The position numbers and the translations under genes were made by a program. Positions 19,865-28,981 of a stretch of DNA of 64,000 nucleotides are shown one piece after another. The notes under the pieces were generated by a model. The model was given only the letters and a program-made list of their open reading frames with translations, did no database searches and was not told where the DNA came from. The stretch is from CAWBQO01 sp963790965 (GTDB lineage Bacteria; Bacteroidota; Rhodothermia; Rhodothermales; DASSAV01). Numbering within the stretch: position 1 is the first letter of the stretch; every line of letters begins with the position of its first letter. The stretch is taken from NCBI GenBank assembly GCA_963790965.1, contig CAWBQO010000006.1, positions 496,001 to 560,000 on the forward strand, given 5' to 3'.

Positions 19865-21978
19865 CTACTGCGCCCGCACAAGGGGCCGAGTCTGCTGCCG
19901 CCCTTCCGCCTCCAATCTGCACCAATAGACACCGCTCGGCAGGTCTCCCGGATTCCACCTGACAGAATGATGGCCGGAATCCATTGCTGCGTTGACGAGA
20001 ACCGCTACCCGCCGCCCGAGCAGGTCGTACACGAGCAGCCGTACCGGTCCGGGCGCATTCAAGGTGAAGCCGATTGCCGTCTCCTCGATGAAAGGGCTTG
20101 GCGCGTTCGGTTCGAGACCCGCAACGAGAGGACGTTCATCCCCGGCCGGTTCGTTCCGGGTCTGCACTGCACCGGCCACTCTGGTGTGGAGAATGCCGGA
20201 GCCGACGATCCAGCCCGTTTCGGCGTCGGTGAAGAACACGCCCGACAGGGCTGCCGACGTGCGGCCGAGCTGCGTCTGCCAATCAGCGCCGCCGTTGGTC
20301 GTGTGCAGGATCAGTCCGTCGTTACCGACCACCGTTCCGTTCTGGCGATCAGTAAAATGCACGGCGCGGAGCGTATGGGCGATGTTGGTCATCTGAACGC
20401 CCCACGAGCCGCCGCCGTCTGACGTATGGATGATGAAGTACTTGCCGCTGCCAAGGTGCCCGACGGCCCAGCCGTGCTCGGGATCGACAAAGGAGACGGC
20501 AGCGACTGAATTGGTCGTGCCGCTCGCCTGCGGCGTCCAGGTCGAGCCGCCATCGGACGTGCGCAAGATGGTACCGCGGTTGCCGACGACCGTGGCAGCG
20601 TCGGTCGCGGGGTAGGCCACCGCGAGAAGGTCTTCGGTGGTCGACGCGGGCAAGGTCATCCAGGTCGCGCCGGCATTGGTCGTCTTGAGAACAAGACCGG
20701 CGGCACCGATGGCGAGGCCGTGGTTCGCGTCGGCGAAGGCAATGTCGTTCAGAGTTCCGCTGGTCTGCTCCGTCCAGTCCCCGCCGCCATTGGTCGTGTG
20801 CAAGAGGTTGCCGACGTTGGACGAACGCGCTCCAACGATCCACCCGTTGTCGTTATCGGTGAAGTAAACCGCCGTAAAACGACCGGAGTGGCTTTCGCTC
20901 TGCGGAGTCCAGGTTCAACCTCCGTCGACGGTGCGAAGGACGGACCGGCTACTGCCTACGACCGTGCCGTGGAGCGAGTCGGAGAAGAAAACATCACCCG
21001 TTCCGTAGTCGGCACCGACTGCTGACGTAGGTCCAGAGGTCGCCTGCGTCGGCGGTCGTCATGATCATGCCCTGCAGACCGACGGCAATGGCGGTACCTT
21101 CCGCATCGAGGACGACCGCGTTCAGCATGTGAGATCGGGCACCTTCCTGGGCCACCCAGGTCGTGCCGCCATTTTCAGTGCGCAAGATGTCTCCGGGTCC
21201 CACAACCAGTCCATGATCAGCGTCGGTAAACTGGACGCCGAGGTTCGTATCGAAGAGATTGCGCGCGCGGTTCATCCAGGTCTGGCCGCCGTCACTCGTG
21301 CGGACGAGCAGGCCACTCCGACCGCCGTGCCATTGTATGCGTCCGTGAAGTCGACATCGAAGAGCGTCTGTACCGTGTTGCCGCTGTTCTGAGGCGTCCA
21401 CGTGAGGCCGCCGTCCATTGTGTGCAGGATGGTCCCGCCGGACCCTACAGCCGTGCCATTAAAGCATCCGACGAAAGTCGACCGCTTCGAGCGTGGCAGT
21501 CGTATTGCTCGTCTGCGCCTCCCAGGTTGCGCCTCCGTTCGACGGTCTTGCGAATGACGCCGTTCGTACCAACGATCCACCCCGTGGACGCGCTCGACCA
21601 TCGAGATGCCCCCATTACCAGGGGATCGTGCTTCCCCCTTCCTGCCGCGCCCAGTCCAGCCTCCGTCCGACCGAAGGCAGGACCGTCCCGTTGGACCCCA
21701 CGGCCCACCCATTGAGCGGATCGGGAAAGGATACGTCGAATAGGGCCTCGTCGTAGACCCGCTTTCGACGAGTTCCATGTTGCGCCACGATCGTCCGAGC
21801 GAGGAACGGCACCATACTCTCCCACCGCCACCGCAGCCTGATGCATCGGTGCAAAAGCCGACCGCATCGAGCGTGCTTCCCTGCGGAAGCGGATACTGCC
21901 AGTTCCATCTGGATTCTGCCCGGAAAGGATACGCTGAGCTAGAGCAGCGTGATCACGCGGCGAAGCCTTCATGGTCAT
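19865..21978 (-). pseudogene. Decayed YCF48/BNR-repeat T9SS cargo protein gene
   Basis: The intact 3' part (19865-20803, 312 residues) has repeated blocks of the type GLILHTTNGGADWQ and TILRTSDGGSTW, as in YCF48-like beta-propellers. It ends in a Por sorting domain (LLVYDLLGRRVAVL, LPSGVYWCRLEA). Upstream the same repeats continue but hop among all three minus frames. An in-frame TGA replaces a GGA codon at 20915-20917, and there are frame breaks near 21000, 21330, 21480 and 21600-21800. The decayed 5' end is near 21978. The protein would have been exported by T9SS to the cell surface. Sequence error cannot be excluded, but flanking genes are intact. Confidence 0.75.
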
Positions 21979-22195
21979 TCCTGTTAAGATTTGATAAAGC
22001 TACGCTGGCCTCGAGCTTCATCGTTTTCACAAAAGGAATGATCCCACCGGATGCAAATATTGTTGCGCTGATTTATTCGGGGTAGGTTCGGCAGGAGGTT
22101 GGCGGATCGCGTCCGTCACGACATAAGGTCGCGACGACAAGCGCCCGGCCTCTGCGCCGGTGCTTTCGCGCGATGGGGAAGGGGAGCGCAGGTCG

Positions 22196-22882
22196 CTAAA
22201 AGCTCACCTGCACCCGCAAACCCGGATAAAGGCTGCCGTCGGAATAGAACCAGTCGAGGCGGGTCCACGCGGTACCTCTCGTTCCAGCGCTTTGCCGCCG
22301 CCGGCGCGGAGAAGACATCGTAAAGCAGGCTGCCGGCGGTCAAAGACGAGGCTGAGCCGAGTAGCAACTAGCCGGCTGGTACGATTGAACCGTCCTGGCG
22401 AAATCGTCTTCTCCCGTAACAGTCGAAAGTCTGAGCGCACATGAACCGCCACCGCGATACCTCCACCGAAGCGCCAGCCGCAGAAGCGCGCCGCGAGGAA
22501 GCGCGACCGGGTTCCCGGCATAGACATGCCCCATACCCGGTCCGAGATAAATCCATAAGCCGAACGCGATGACCGCCATCGCGATGACGCACGGCTCGTT
22601 GATTGCCGTGGCCGCATGGGAATGAGGACGGCCGGCGGGCACAACCGTGTTTGCCAGCGAAATGATGAACGCCGTCGGCGGATTTTTGTAGCGCAGGCTG
22701 TCGGGCGGCTCCTCCAGGTGCCCGGCAAGCGCGTCGGCTTCTTGAGTCGGCTGTGGATGACGGCTTCGCTCCGGAGCGCCGTTAGCATCCTGCCGGTAAT
22801 ACTGGGCTCATCGAGGTCGGCGGTCCCGACCGTTTCCGAATGGGTGACGGACAGAAGAAGCAGGAGGGTTGAAAAGCAGCAT
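22196..22882 (-). pseudogene. Frameshifted small membrane protein gene
   Basis: Pieces in alternating frames join into one recognisable protein: ATG at 22882, LLLSVTHSETVGTADLDE, then KNPPTAFIISLANTVVPAG, MAVIAFGLWIYLGPGMGHVY, SLLYDVFSAPAAAKRWNER, and DWFYSDGSLYPGLRVQVSF before TAG at 22196. The order of a signal-like start, two hydrophobic segments and a final aromatic residue fits a short membrane protein seen in this lineage. At least three frame changes are needed. It adjoins the decayed T9SS gene, so both appear to be dying together. Confidence 0.5.
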
Positions 22883-22989
22883 GGCGAACTTCAAAGGGAA
22901 GGCATTACGAAGCGGACCGCACAATATACAAGCGCATTTTGTAGATTCGGAAAGGGGCGGACGCTGCCTGCGGCAACCTTCGACCTAAC

Positions 22990-24537
22990 TTGCAGAATGA
23001 ACAGACGCTCTTCCTCTTACTCGCTCTCCTCCTTTTGCCCTGTGGCCCATGTCGGCGCTCACGGGCACAGCCGGTAGACGTTCCTGCGCTCGACGCCTAC
23101 ATCCAACAGGCGCAGGAGAAGTGGAACGTGCCGGGCCTCGCCGTGGCCATCGTGAAAGACGGCAAGATCGTTCTTGAAAAAGGCTACGGAACTCGCACCA
23201 TCGGGCAAGACGAACCGGTTGACGAGAACACGCTCTTCGCCATTGCCTCCAACAGCAAGGCCTTCACGGTGGCCATGCTCGCACAGCTCGTCGACGAGGG
23301 CAAGCTGTCTTGGGATGACCGCGTGCGGAAGTATCTGCCCTATTTCGAACTGTACGACCCCTACGTGTCCGACGATATGCGCATCAGCGACATACTCAGC
23401 CACCGCAGCGGTCTCGGCACTTTCAGCGGCGATCTGCTCTGGTGGGGCACCCCGTACACACCGGAGGAAGTGATCCGCCGCGCCCGCTACCTGAAGCCGG
23501 CCGCGCCGTTCCGGACGCAGTATGGATACTCCAACCTCATGTTCATTACGGCCGGAGAAGTCTTTCGGGCCGTCACCGGGAAGCCGTGGGCCGAGGCCGT
23601 GCAGGAACGCATCCTGACGCCGCTCGGCATGGACCGGACGGTGACGACCGTGCGCGGACTCGATGCCATTCCGAACGTTGCCACCCCCCACCGGCCGTCA
23701 ACCGCCGAAATTCGCCCGATACCGTGGTACAACTGGGACACCATGGGGGCTGCGGGCGGTGTCATATCGAGCGTTCATGACATGTCAGCCTGGCTCCGGC
23801 TGCAGCTCGGCGGCGGCGAGGCGGACGGCGTGCGCCTCTTCAGCGCCGAGACGCAGCAGGAGATGTGGACGCCGCACATCGACATTCCCGTCTCGGCCGG
23901 GAGCCGGCGCGTCTTTCCTTCCACTCACTTTCGCTCCTACGGGCTTGGGTGGTCGCTGCACGATTATCTCGGGCGCAAGATCGTCTCCCACGGCGGCGGC
24001 TACGACGGGATGTACTCGCAGGTCGTCCTTGTTCCGGAAGAAAACCTCGGCGTGGTCGTCCTGACGAATAGCATGACAGGCATCGCCGGTGCGCTGACGA
24101 ACCGCATCCTCGACGCCTACCTCGGTGGCGAGGAACGCGACTGGAGCGCAGAGAACCTTCCGAGAGACCGCGCAGGGCGTCGGGCGTTCTGGGATCGAAT
24201 CGAACGGATAGAGCGGGAGCGCGTGCCGAACACAACGCCGTCGCTGCCCCTGGAAGGGTACACCGGGACGTATGGCGGTCCGCTCTACGGCGACGCCACC
24301 GTCAGCCTGGAGGATGGCCATCTGGTGCTGCGTCTTCTCCCCAATCCCGATCTCGTGGCCGACTTGAGCCACTTGCAGTACAACACCTTTCTGATCGACT
24401 GGAGAGAGGACTTTGCGTGGTTCGACAAGGGCACCGCGCACTTTGTACTGGACGCCGGCGGGCGGGCCGTTGAGATGAAGCTCGACGTCCCGAACGATGA
24501 CCTCTTCTTCGACGAACTCGAGTTCAAGCGTAAGTAG
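22990..24537 (+). CDS. Serine hydrolase, beta-lactamase class C/esterase family
   Basis: 515 residues. The catalytic SxxK is in FAIASNSKAFTVAML, the second motif is YxN in QYGYSNLMF, and the third is HGG in KIVSHGGGYDGM, as in class C beta-lactamase-like peptidases and esterases. A C-terminal domain of about 110 residues (LEGYTGTYGGPLYGDATVSL) looks like DUF3471. A hydrophobic N-terminus suggests export to the periplasm. The start is TTG 22990 in this frame; an ATG at 22997 in another frame begins MNRRSSS, which reads like a normal signal-peptide start, so a small indel here is possible. Substrate unknown. Confidence 0.87.
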   Translation: MQNEQTLFLLLALLLLPCGPCRRSRAQPVDVPALDAYIQQAQEKWNVPGLAVAIVKDGKIVLEKGYGTRTIGQDEPVDENTLFAIASNSKAFTVAMLAQLVDEGKLSWDDRVRKYLPYFELYDPYVSDDMRISDILSHRSGLGTFSGDLLWWGTPYTPEEVIRRARYLKPAAPFRTQYGYSNLMFITAGEVFRAVTGKPWAEAVQERILTPLGMDRTVTTVRGLDAIPNVATPHRPSTAEIRPIPWYNWDTMGAAGGVISSVHDMSAWLRLQLGGGEADGVRLFSAETQQEMWTPHIDIPVSAGSRRVFPSTHFRSYGLGWSLHDYLGRKIVSHGGGYDGMYSQVVLVPEENLGVVVLTNSMTGIAGALTNRILDAYLGGEERDWSAENLPRDRAGRRAFWDRIERIERERVPNTTPSLPLEGYTGTYGGPLYGDATVSLEDGHLVLRLLPNPDLVADLSHLQYNTFLIDWREDFAWFDKGTAHFVLDAGGRAVEMKLDVPNDDLFFDELEFKRK

Positions 24538-24546
24538 GCCGCCCGT

Positions 24547-25056
24547 ATGCCGGAGATCGTCATCATTGCCGCCGTGGCCGAAGAGAACCGCGTGATCGGG
24601 CGCGACCTCGACTTGCCGTGGCGCATTCCGGAAGACCTGCGTCGGTTCAAGCGGCTTACGTCGGGGCACGCGCTTCTTATGGGGCGTCGCACGTTTGAAT
24701 CGCTCCTGCACCAGTTCGGCGGAGCCTTAAAGAACCGTCGCAACCTTGTGCTGTCGCGCAGCGCCGACTATCCCGAGCATTCTGAGGTTGAGGTTTTCCG
24801 CTCGGTCGACGAAGCGCTCTCCGCTTGCGCGCGAGAAGAGACGGTTTTTATCGGCGGCGGGGCTGCGCTGTACAAACAGTTCATCGACCGAGCCGACCGG
24901 CTCGAGTTAACGCTCGTCGAGGGCAGCTTCGAGGGCGACACCTATTTCCCGCCCTACAAGCAGCTTGTTGGTCCGCTGTACACCTTAGCGGAAGAGGAAA
25001 AGAGAGAGGGCTTCCGGTTCGTTACGTACAGACGAACGGGCGACCTGGTCGTGTGA
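24547..25056 (+). CDS. folA: Dihydrofolate reductase
   Basis: 169 residues. IIAAVAEENRVIGRDLDLPW carries the Met20-loop and Trp; RIPEDLRRFKRLTSGHALLM holds the catalytic acidic residue and helix; MGRRTFESL and VFIGGGAALYKQFI are the NADPH-binding blocks. It reduces dihydrofolate to tetrahydrofolate, completing the ThyA cycle. The start lies 9 bases after the serine hydrolase stop, suggesting joint transcription. Confidence 0.95.
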   Translation: MPEIVIIAAVAEENRVIGRDLDLPWRIPEDLRRFKRLTSGHALLMGRRTFESLLHQFGGALKNRRNLVLSRSADYPEHSEVEVFRSVDEALSACAREETVFIGGGAALYKQFIDRADRLELTLVEGSFEGDTYFPPYKQLVGPLYTLAEEEKREGFRFVTYRRTGDLVV

Positions 25057-25919
25057 AAACAGCGGCGGGGTTCACAAATGAACCACGGCCTGACCGAGCG
25101 AGCGCGCGGCAGTCACCTGCGCCACAAATGCTTGCAGTTGCTGCTTAGCGGGGCGATATCGAGGGCGTTTACCACCCCTCAGCTTTCCGCTTTCTTCGGC
25201 TTACTATGGCACTCAAAGGGCCGCTGGTATGATAGAACACGCTGTATTTAGCCGATAGGATGGACCAAAGCACCCACGCAACTTCCCCCCTGATGGGGAT
25301 TCAAGGGGGTGTTAGGCAGCGTTTCAGTCGCGTACATCGTCTCAGATATCTGCAGCACATTCCGTTGATAGTAAATCAACGGCCTGCAAAGACCCTGTTG
25401 ATTCAATCCACAAATCCCTTGATGCCTGGTCTGGATTCGCCTTTTTTCAGCAGCCTCTCAGCAATCGGGAAGGGTAGATCCTTCACTCCGTTCAGGACGA
25501 CAAATGGGGATACCGAGAAGACGAGAAAGCGACCGAGGTCACGAAAAGCAAAACATCCCGCCCGTGTCATGCTGAGCGAAGCGAAGCATCTCAGCCTTGC
25601 TTGAGTTCGACGATGAGTTAAGTCACACAATCGTTAATGCCCGGTCTGGATCCCCGATATTCCAATAGACACTCAGGGGACGGTCTGCCTTTGTTGTCCT
25701 CTTCTTCCCTCCGCCTTCTCCATTATCCCCGGCGATAACACGGTTGCTTTCTTCGGTGAGAAGTGAGTTGCCGAGGGGCGAGGATCTGCCGTCCGGCCGG
25801 GGCGGGCTTCTGCGGCGTGCATGAGCGCCGGCCTGCAACAATATCAGGGCTTCTGTATTTGTATGAATTCCTGAGCCTCGGAATCGGAGCGCCTGACAAG
25901 CCAGTTATCCAACGGGAGA
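25057..25919. other. Gap with a diverged copy of the 300-base repeat
   Basis: No gene seen. About 25230-25610 resembles the direct repeats at 39.6 and 40.0 kb: both contain gattcaagggggtgtta, the agatccttcact...gttcagga core in reverse and a gaagcatctcag end. 25620-25919 shows no clear feature apart from weak T-rich stretches. Confidence 0.55.
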
Positions 25920-26117
25920 ATGACTGTGCGTGTGATTGTCGAAGTAGATAGTAACGAAGAGCTCCAGCAAACACTCGCGCTTCTTGGAGAGCGGGCGGTC
26001 GTGGTGCGGGAGCGCACCGCTTGCCGGCAGGAGCGGCTCCAGGCCATATTCAACAGGTATCAGGGGAGGCTGCCGGATGGCTTCCGCTTCGACCGGGAGG
26101 AAGCGCATGAGCAGTAG
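25920..26117 (+). CDS. VapB-like antitoxin candidate
   Basis: 65 residues from ATG 25920: MTVRVIVEVDSNEELQQTLA, then a basic/hydrophobic helix and RYQGRLPDGFRFDREEAHEQ. Its stop codon overlaps the start of a PIN-domain reading frame at 26107 by 11 bases, the usual toxin-antitoxin layout. The N-terminus could form a DNA-binding dimer, but no family motif is decisive. The partner toxin is frameshifted, so the pair may be inactive. Confidence 0.6.
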   Translation: MTVRVIVEVDSNEELQQTLALLGERAVVVRERTACRQERLQAIFNRYQGRLPDGFRFDREEAHEQ

Positions 26118-26515
26118 TGCATTCCTTGATACGAATATGCTTATTTACGCGGAAGGCCCAGCTTCCGCGAAGCGGCAGAAGACGGGAGGCACTACTCTTG
26201 TCCCTTGGGGAAGCGGTCGTCTCTACGCAAGTGATCGGCGAGTTTATCAACGTTTGCCTCCGGAAGGAGGTCTTGCCGGCGGACGAAGTCGGGCAAGCAG
26301 CCGAGGATTTCATGGCCGTGCTGCGCGTTCATCAAGTCGACGAGCAGACGCTTCGGGGTGGACTCAGTGTGCGGGCGCGCTACAGGTTTGCCTGGTGGGA
26401 CTGCCTGATCATCGCAGCTGGGCTGCAATCCGGGTGCACGGTGCTCTACTCAGAGGATCTGCAACACGGTCAGCTCATTGACGGAAGGCTGCGCATCGAG
26501 AACCCACTCCGGTGA
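26107..26515 (+). pseudogene. Frameshifted PIN-domain toxin (VapC-like)
   Basis: From ATG 26107 the first frame gives MSSSAFLDTNMLIYAEGPAS with the first PIN aspartate. The rest of the domain (REALLLSLGEAVVSTQVIGE, then FAWWDCLIIAAGLQSG with a late acidic residue) is in the next frame. The shift lies near 26187, within ACGGGAGG, and looks like one extra G. PIN toxins are Mg-dependent RNases neutralised by their VapB. Either the toxin is dead or this is a sequencing indel. Confidence 0.72.
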
Positions 26516-26589
26516 GTAGCCCCGGCAAAGCGAGTGTAGGAGTTCCGATATTCGCGACGCAGCTGTCCGGCCTCCACCCCGAATGTCTA

Positions 26590-26810
26590 CTCGCCGGCTG
26601 ATCCACCTAACGCCACCTCCGAACGCCCCCGCATACACCAGATCCGCAGAGAAGTCCGTCTCGTGCCCGGTGAGGCCGACCTTCTTTCTCGCTGCCCGCC
26701 TGCGCTCCCAAAAGGAAAATAGTCCGCCGCCCAGGTCGTCTCTATCGCCGAGCCTCGCCCCTGCAAGATGTCCTTCACGGGGCGCTTACAAGTGGACGAA
26801 CTACTGCCGC
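26590..26810 (-). pseudogene. RHS core fragment
   Basis: Minus-strand pieces TTWAADYFPFGS and, after a frame break, a degraded GHETDF..DLVYAGA match the core segment found in the five complete modules. The fragment ends after VYAGA and has no tip or immunity gene. Upstream of it, the words ttcaccgggcgcttacgga (26834) and the related cttcacggggcgcttac (26773) recur near module B at 29720. It is probably the scar of a lost sixth module. Confidence 0.6.
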
Positions 26811-26932
26811 ACCGCTGGAAAAGCAACAGGTAGTTCACCGGGCGCTTACGGAAGAGATGCCTTGTGGAGCCAAAAGGATGGATCGATCAGCCCCGCGTTC
26901 TCTTACAACAGTGGCCGGCAAACAGAAGCAGG

Positions 26933-27364
26933 TTAATATCTTTTTACCTGCCAACCTGACGATTGAGCATCATTCTTTATTCTGTAATTCATGTAGCCAT
27001 ATAGCTCATCGAAATTCTCCAGCAACTTCGACATAGTGATGCTCTTCCATTTTGACAACACTATGATGCTATCTTTGTAAACATGAATCGTCTTTATGTC
27101 TGAGAATGATATTGATGTAGTGTAAATAAAATGCTGTTCAATCTTATCGTCACTCACCCTTATATAGATAAAGATACCCTCTAGGGCAGCAAGTAGACTA
27201 GCCAAGGCTAAGGGGAAACCAATAATAAGTATGCTGATTGTATTTAAACGTGAATCTTGCGATAGCCATAGCGCCAATATGACAATAATCACAAACATTG
27301 TCATGCCAGTACCAAGTTGCACACGTCGATACGTCGCCTTCATTCGGTATAAAGTATTATCCAT
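26933..27364 (-). CDS. Candidate immunity protein A (membrane, PH-like)
   Basis: 143 residues from ATG 27364 (MDNTLYRMKATYRRVQLG), which has an AGGTGA ribosome-binding site 7 bases upstream; a TTG two codons earlier is less likely. Two hydrophobic helices (MTMFVIIVILALWL and ISILIIGFPLALASLLAALE) are followed by a beta-rich domain resembling bacterial PH-like modules. The sequence is strikingly AT-rich against its surroundings. It starts 10 bases after the stop of RHS tip A, the position expected for its immunity gene. Membrane placement suits a membrane-acting toxin. Confidence 0.65.
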   Translation of the reverse strand: MDNTLYRMKATYRRVQLGTGMTMFVIIVILALWLSQDSRLNTISILIIGFPLALASLLAALEGIFIYIRVSDDKIEQHFIYTTSISFSDIKTIHVYKDSIIVLSKWKSITMSKLLENFDELYGYMNYRIKNDAQSSGWQVKRY

Positions 27365-27374
27365 CTTCAATCAC

Positions 27375-28535
27375 CTATTTGCGGTCGCCATTGAACCAAT
27401 CTCTAATCCAATTCATAGCCTCCGATGCTGCCGTGCTTATACCGCTACCTGAGGTGGTCTCGACAGCCTCAGTGGCCCCCTTCTTGGCAATCGCAGCCGC
27501 TCCACGGCGAACAACCGTATTCCCGTTCTGGGAAGCAATGGAATTAACAGCTCTTCCTGTGCCTTGTGCGGCGACACTTCCGGCTGCGCCACCTGCTATG
27601 TCGGTGAGTACTTCCGTAGGATCAGCCACGTCACCGTTAGTCACAGCTCTGTCGGCTGCCCCACCCGCAACTTCACCTAGAACAGCACCAAGTAGTTTAC
27701 CCAGTAAACCTGGCACCAATCGGGACATCGGCTTCGCAACGACGTCGGCAGCGCCACCACGCACCCCTCCGCCTAATCCGCCTTGAAGATTACCACCGCT
27801 CGTTAACATGTCGAATCCTGTACCCGCAACGGCGGCTACTGGGGCAAGAACCATAGACACGCCATAAGCTGCCCCGGCAGCAGCAGCGGCGTTCTCACGG
27901 TGGTACTCCCGCCGCGAAATCTGGCCCTTCATCAACCGTTCCACCCGGTTGTCTAGCATGATGCCTGCTCCCTCACCACAGCACGGTGCCGCGCCGTCCG
28001 GGTCGAAGAGCCGGACAGGATTATTCAGCACGTAGTTATACGGACTCCACCCCGGATACTTCCTCGCCAGCGGGTCTACCTGGAGCCACCGTCCGATCTC
28101 CGGGTCGTAGTACCTGGCCCCCGCATACACCAGATCCGTCGCGAAGTCCGTCTCGTGACCGGTGAAGCCGAAGCGATTTTCTTCCTCACTGCCGTTCTGC
28201 TGCTCGATACTTCCAAAAGGAAAATAGTCCGCCGCCCAGCTCGTCTCCGTAGTCGGGAAGAGACGCCTGGTCGAGCCGAGATGATCCGTGGCCAGGTACT
28301 GCGCCGCCCGGCCGGGCTTCAGGATCGCCACGCGTTTGCCGCCGGCGTAGGCGTATTCCGCCTGCAGCTCGCCCGTCGCTCCGTACTCGGCCAGCACCTC
28401 AGAGTTTACCGCGATGTGTCGGGGCCTGCGCCACGGACTGGGTCTCCGAAAGATCAATGGACTCGGCGCACTCCTATAGCGGGGACGAGATTGTCTGGAA
28501 TACACCCGACGCAGTAGGCTTGGCGGTTTTAGCAT
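27375..28535 (-). CDS. Orphan RHS C-terminal module A (Gly/Ala-rich tip)
   Basis: 386 residues from ATG 28535. The first 40 residues are non-homologous, then the RHS core end runs NSEVLAEYGATGELQAEYAY, DHLGSTRRLF, AADYFPFGS, RFGFTGHETDF, LVYAGARYYDPEIGRWLQVD, YNYVLNNPVRLFDPDG. After this release point (about residue 185) comes the variable tip: a Gly/Ala-rich hydrophobic section (VSMVLAPVAAVAGTG, LLGKLLGAVLGEVAGGAADR) ending AMNWIRDWFNGDRK. The small-residue repeats could insert in membranes, but no enzyme motif is seen. It lacks the thousands of bases of shell-forming YD repeats, so it cannot act as a complete RHS toxin. Confidence 0.8.
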   Translation of the reverse strand: MLKPPSLLRRVYSRQSRPRYRSAPSPLIFRRPSPWRRPRHIAVNSEVLAEYGATGELQAEYAYAGGKRVAILKPGRAAQYLATDHLGSTRRLFPTTETSWAADYFPFGSIEQQNGSEEENRFGFTGHETDFATDLVYAGARYYDPEIGRWLQVDPLARKYPGWSPYNYVLNNPVRLFDPDGAAPCCGEGAGIMLDNRVERLMKGQISRREYHRENAAAAAGAAYGVSMVLAPVAAVAGTGFDMLTSGGNLQGGLGGGVRGGAADVVAKPMSRLVPGLLGKLLGAVLGEVAGGAADRAVTNGDVADPTEVLTDIAGGAAGSVAAQGTGRAVNSIASQNGNTVVRRGAAAIAKKGATEAVETTSGSGISTAASEAMNWIRDWFNGDRK

Positions 28536-28582
28536 GGAGGGACAGCTCCCTACCTACGAAGCCTGGGACGCTACTATGTGCC

Positions 28583-28981
28583 TCAGCAATCGAACCTTGC
28601 TCGGTACTGAAACTCAAACCCAGTTCCCTCTGGCTGGGGCTGGATTAAGATGCACCCGTGTCCCTCCCTCTGGATAGAATCTTCCTTGCTTCGAACATAA
28701 ACGCGGGAAAGTGCATCCCTTTCTTCAACCAGCCATCCGGACTGGACCGCTCGCCTATCAAACTCAGCAATAGCACTGTCAGCCTGCAGAGGAGTGATGA
28801 ATACGAACCTGTACTCACCAGTATCCAGGTTGTGGGACGCACTTTGGGCGGTGACCTGTTCGCCTAGTATGTCTCTCATCCACTCATAGCGTTTCCAGTC
28901 CGACGAGTCAACTTCCTGAACTTCAGAGCATGCCGGGAGGAGCATCAGCATAAGGAGTGTGGGTAGATACCGGATAATCAT
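28583..28981 (-). CDS. Candidate immunity lipoprotein B
   Basis: 132 residues. MIIRYLPTLLMLMLLPACSE is a lipoprotein signal with lipobox LPAC. The rest is a small soluble domain with SAIAEFDRRAVQSGWLVEE. Its start codon shares ATGA with the stop of RHS tip B, so the two are translationally coupled. Lipid anchoring in the envelope suggests tip B acts in the periplasm or at the membrane. No family recognised. Confidence 0.7.
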   Translation of the reverse strand: MIIRYLPTLLMLMLLPACSEVQEVDSSDWKRYEWMRDILGEQVTAQSASHNLDTGEYRFVFITPLQADSAIAEFDRRAVQSGWLVEERDALSRVYVRSKEDSIQREGHGCILIQPQPEGTGFEFQYRARFDC

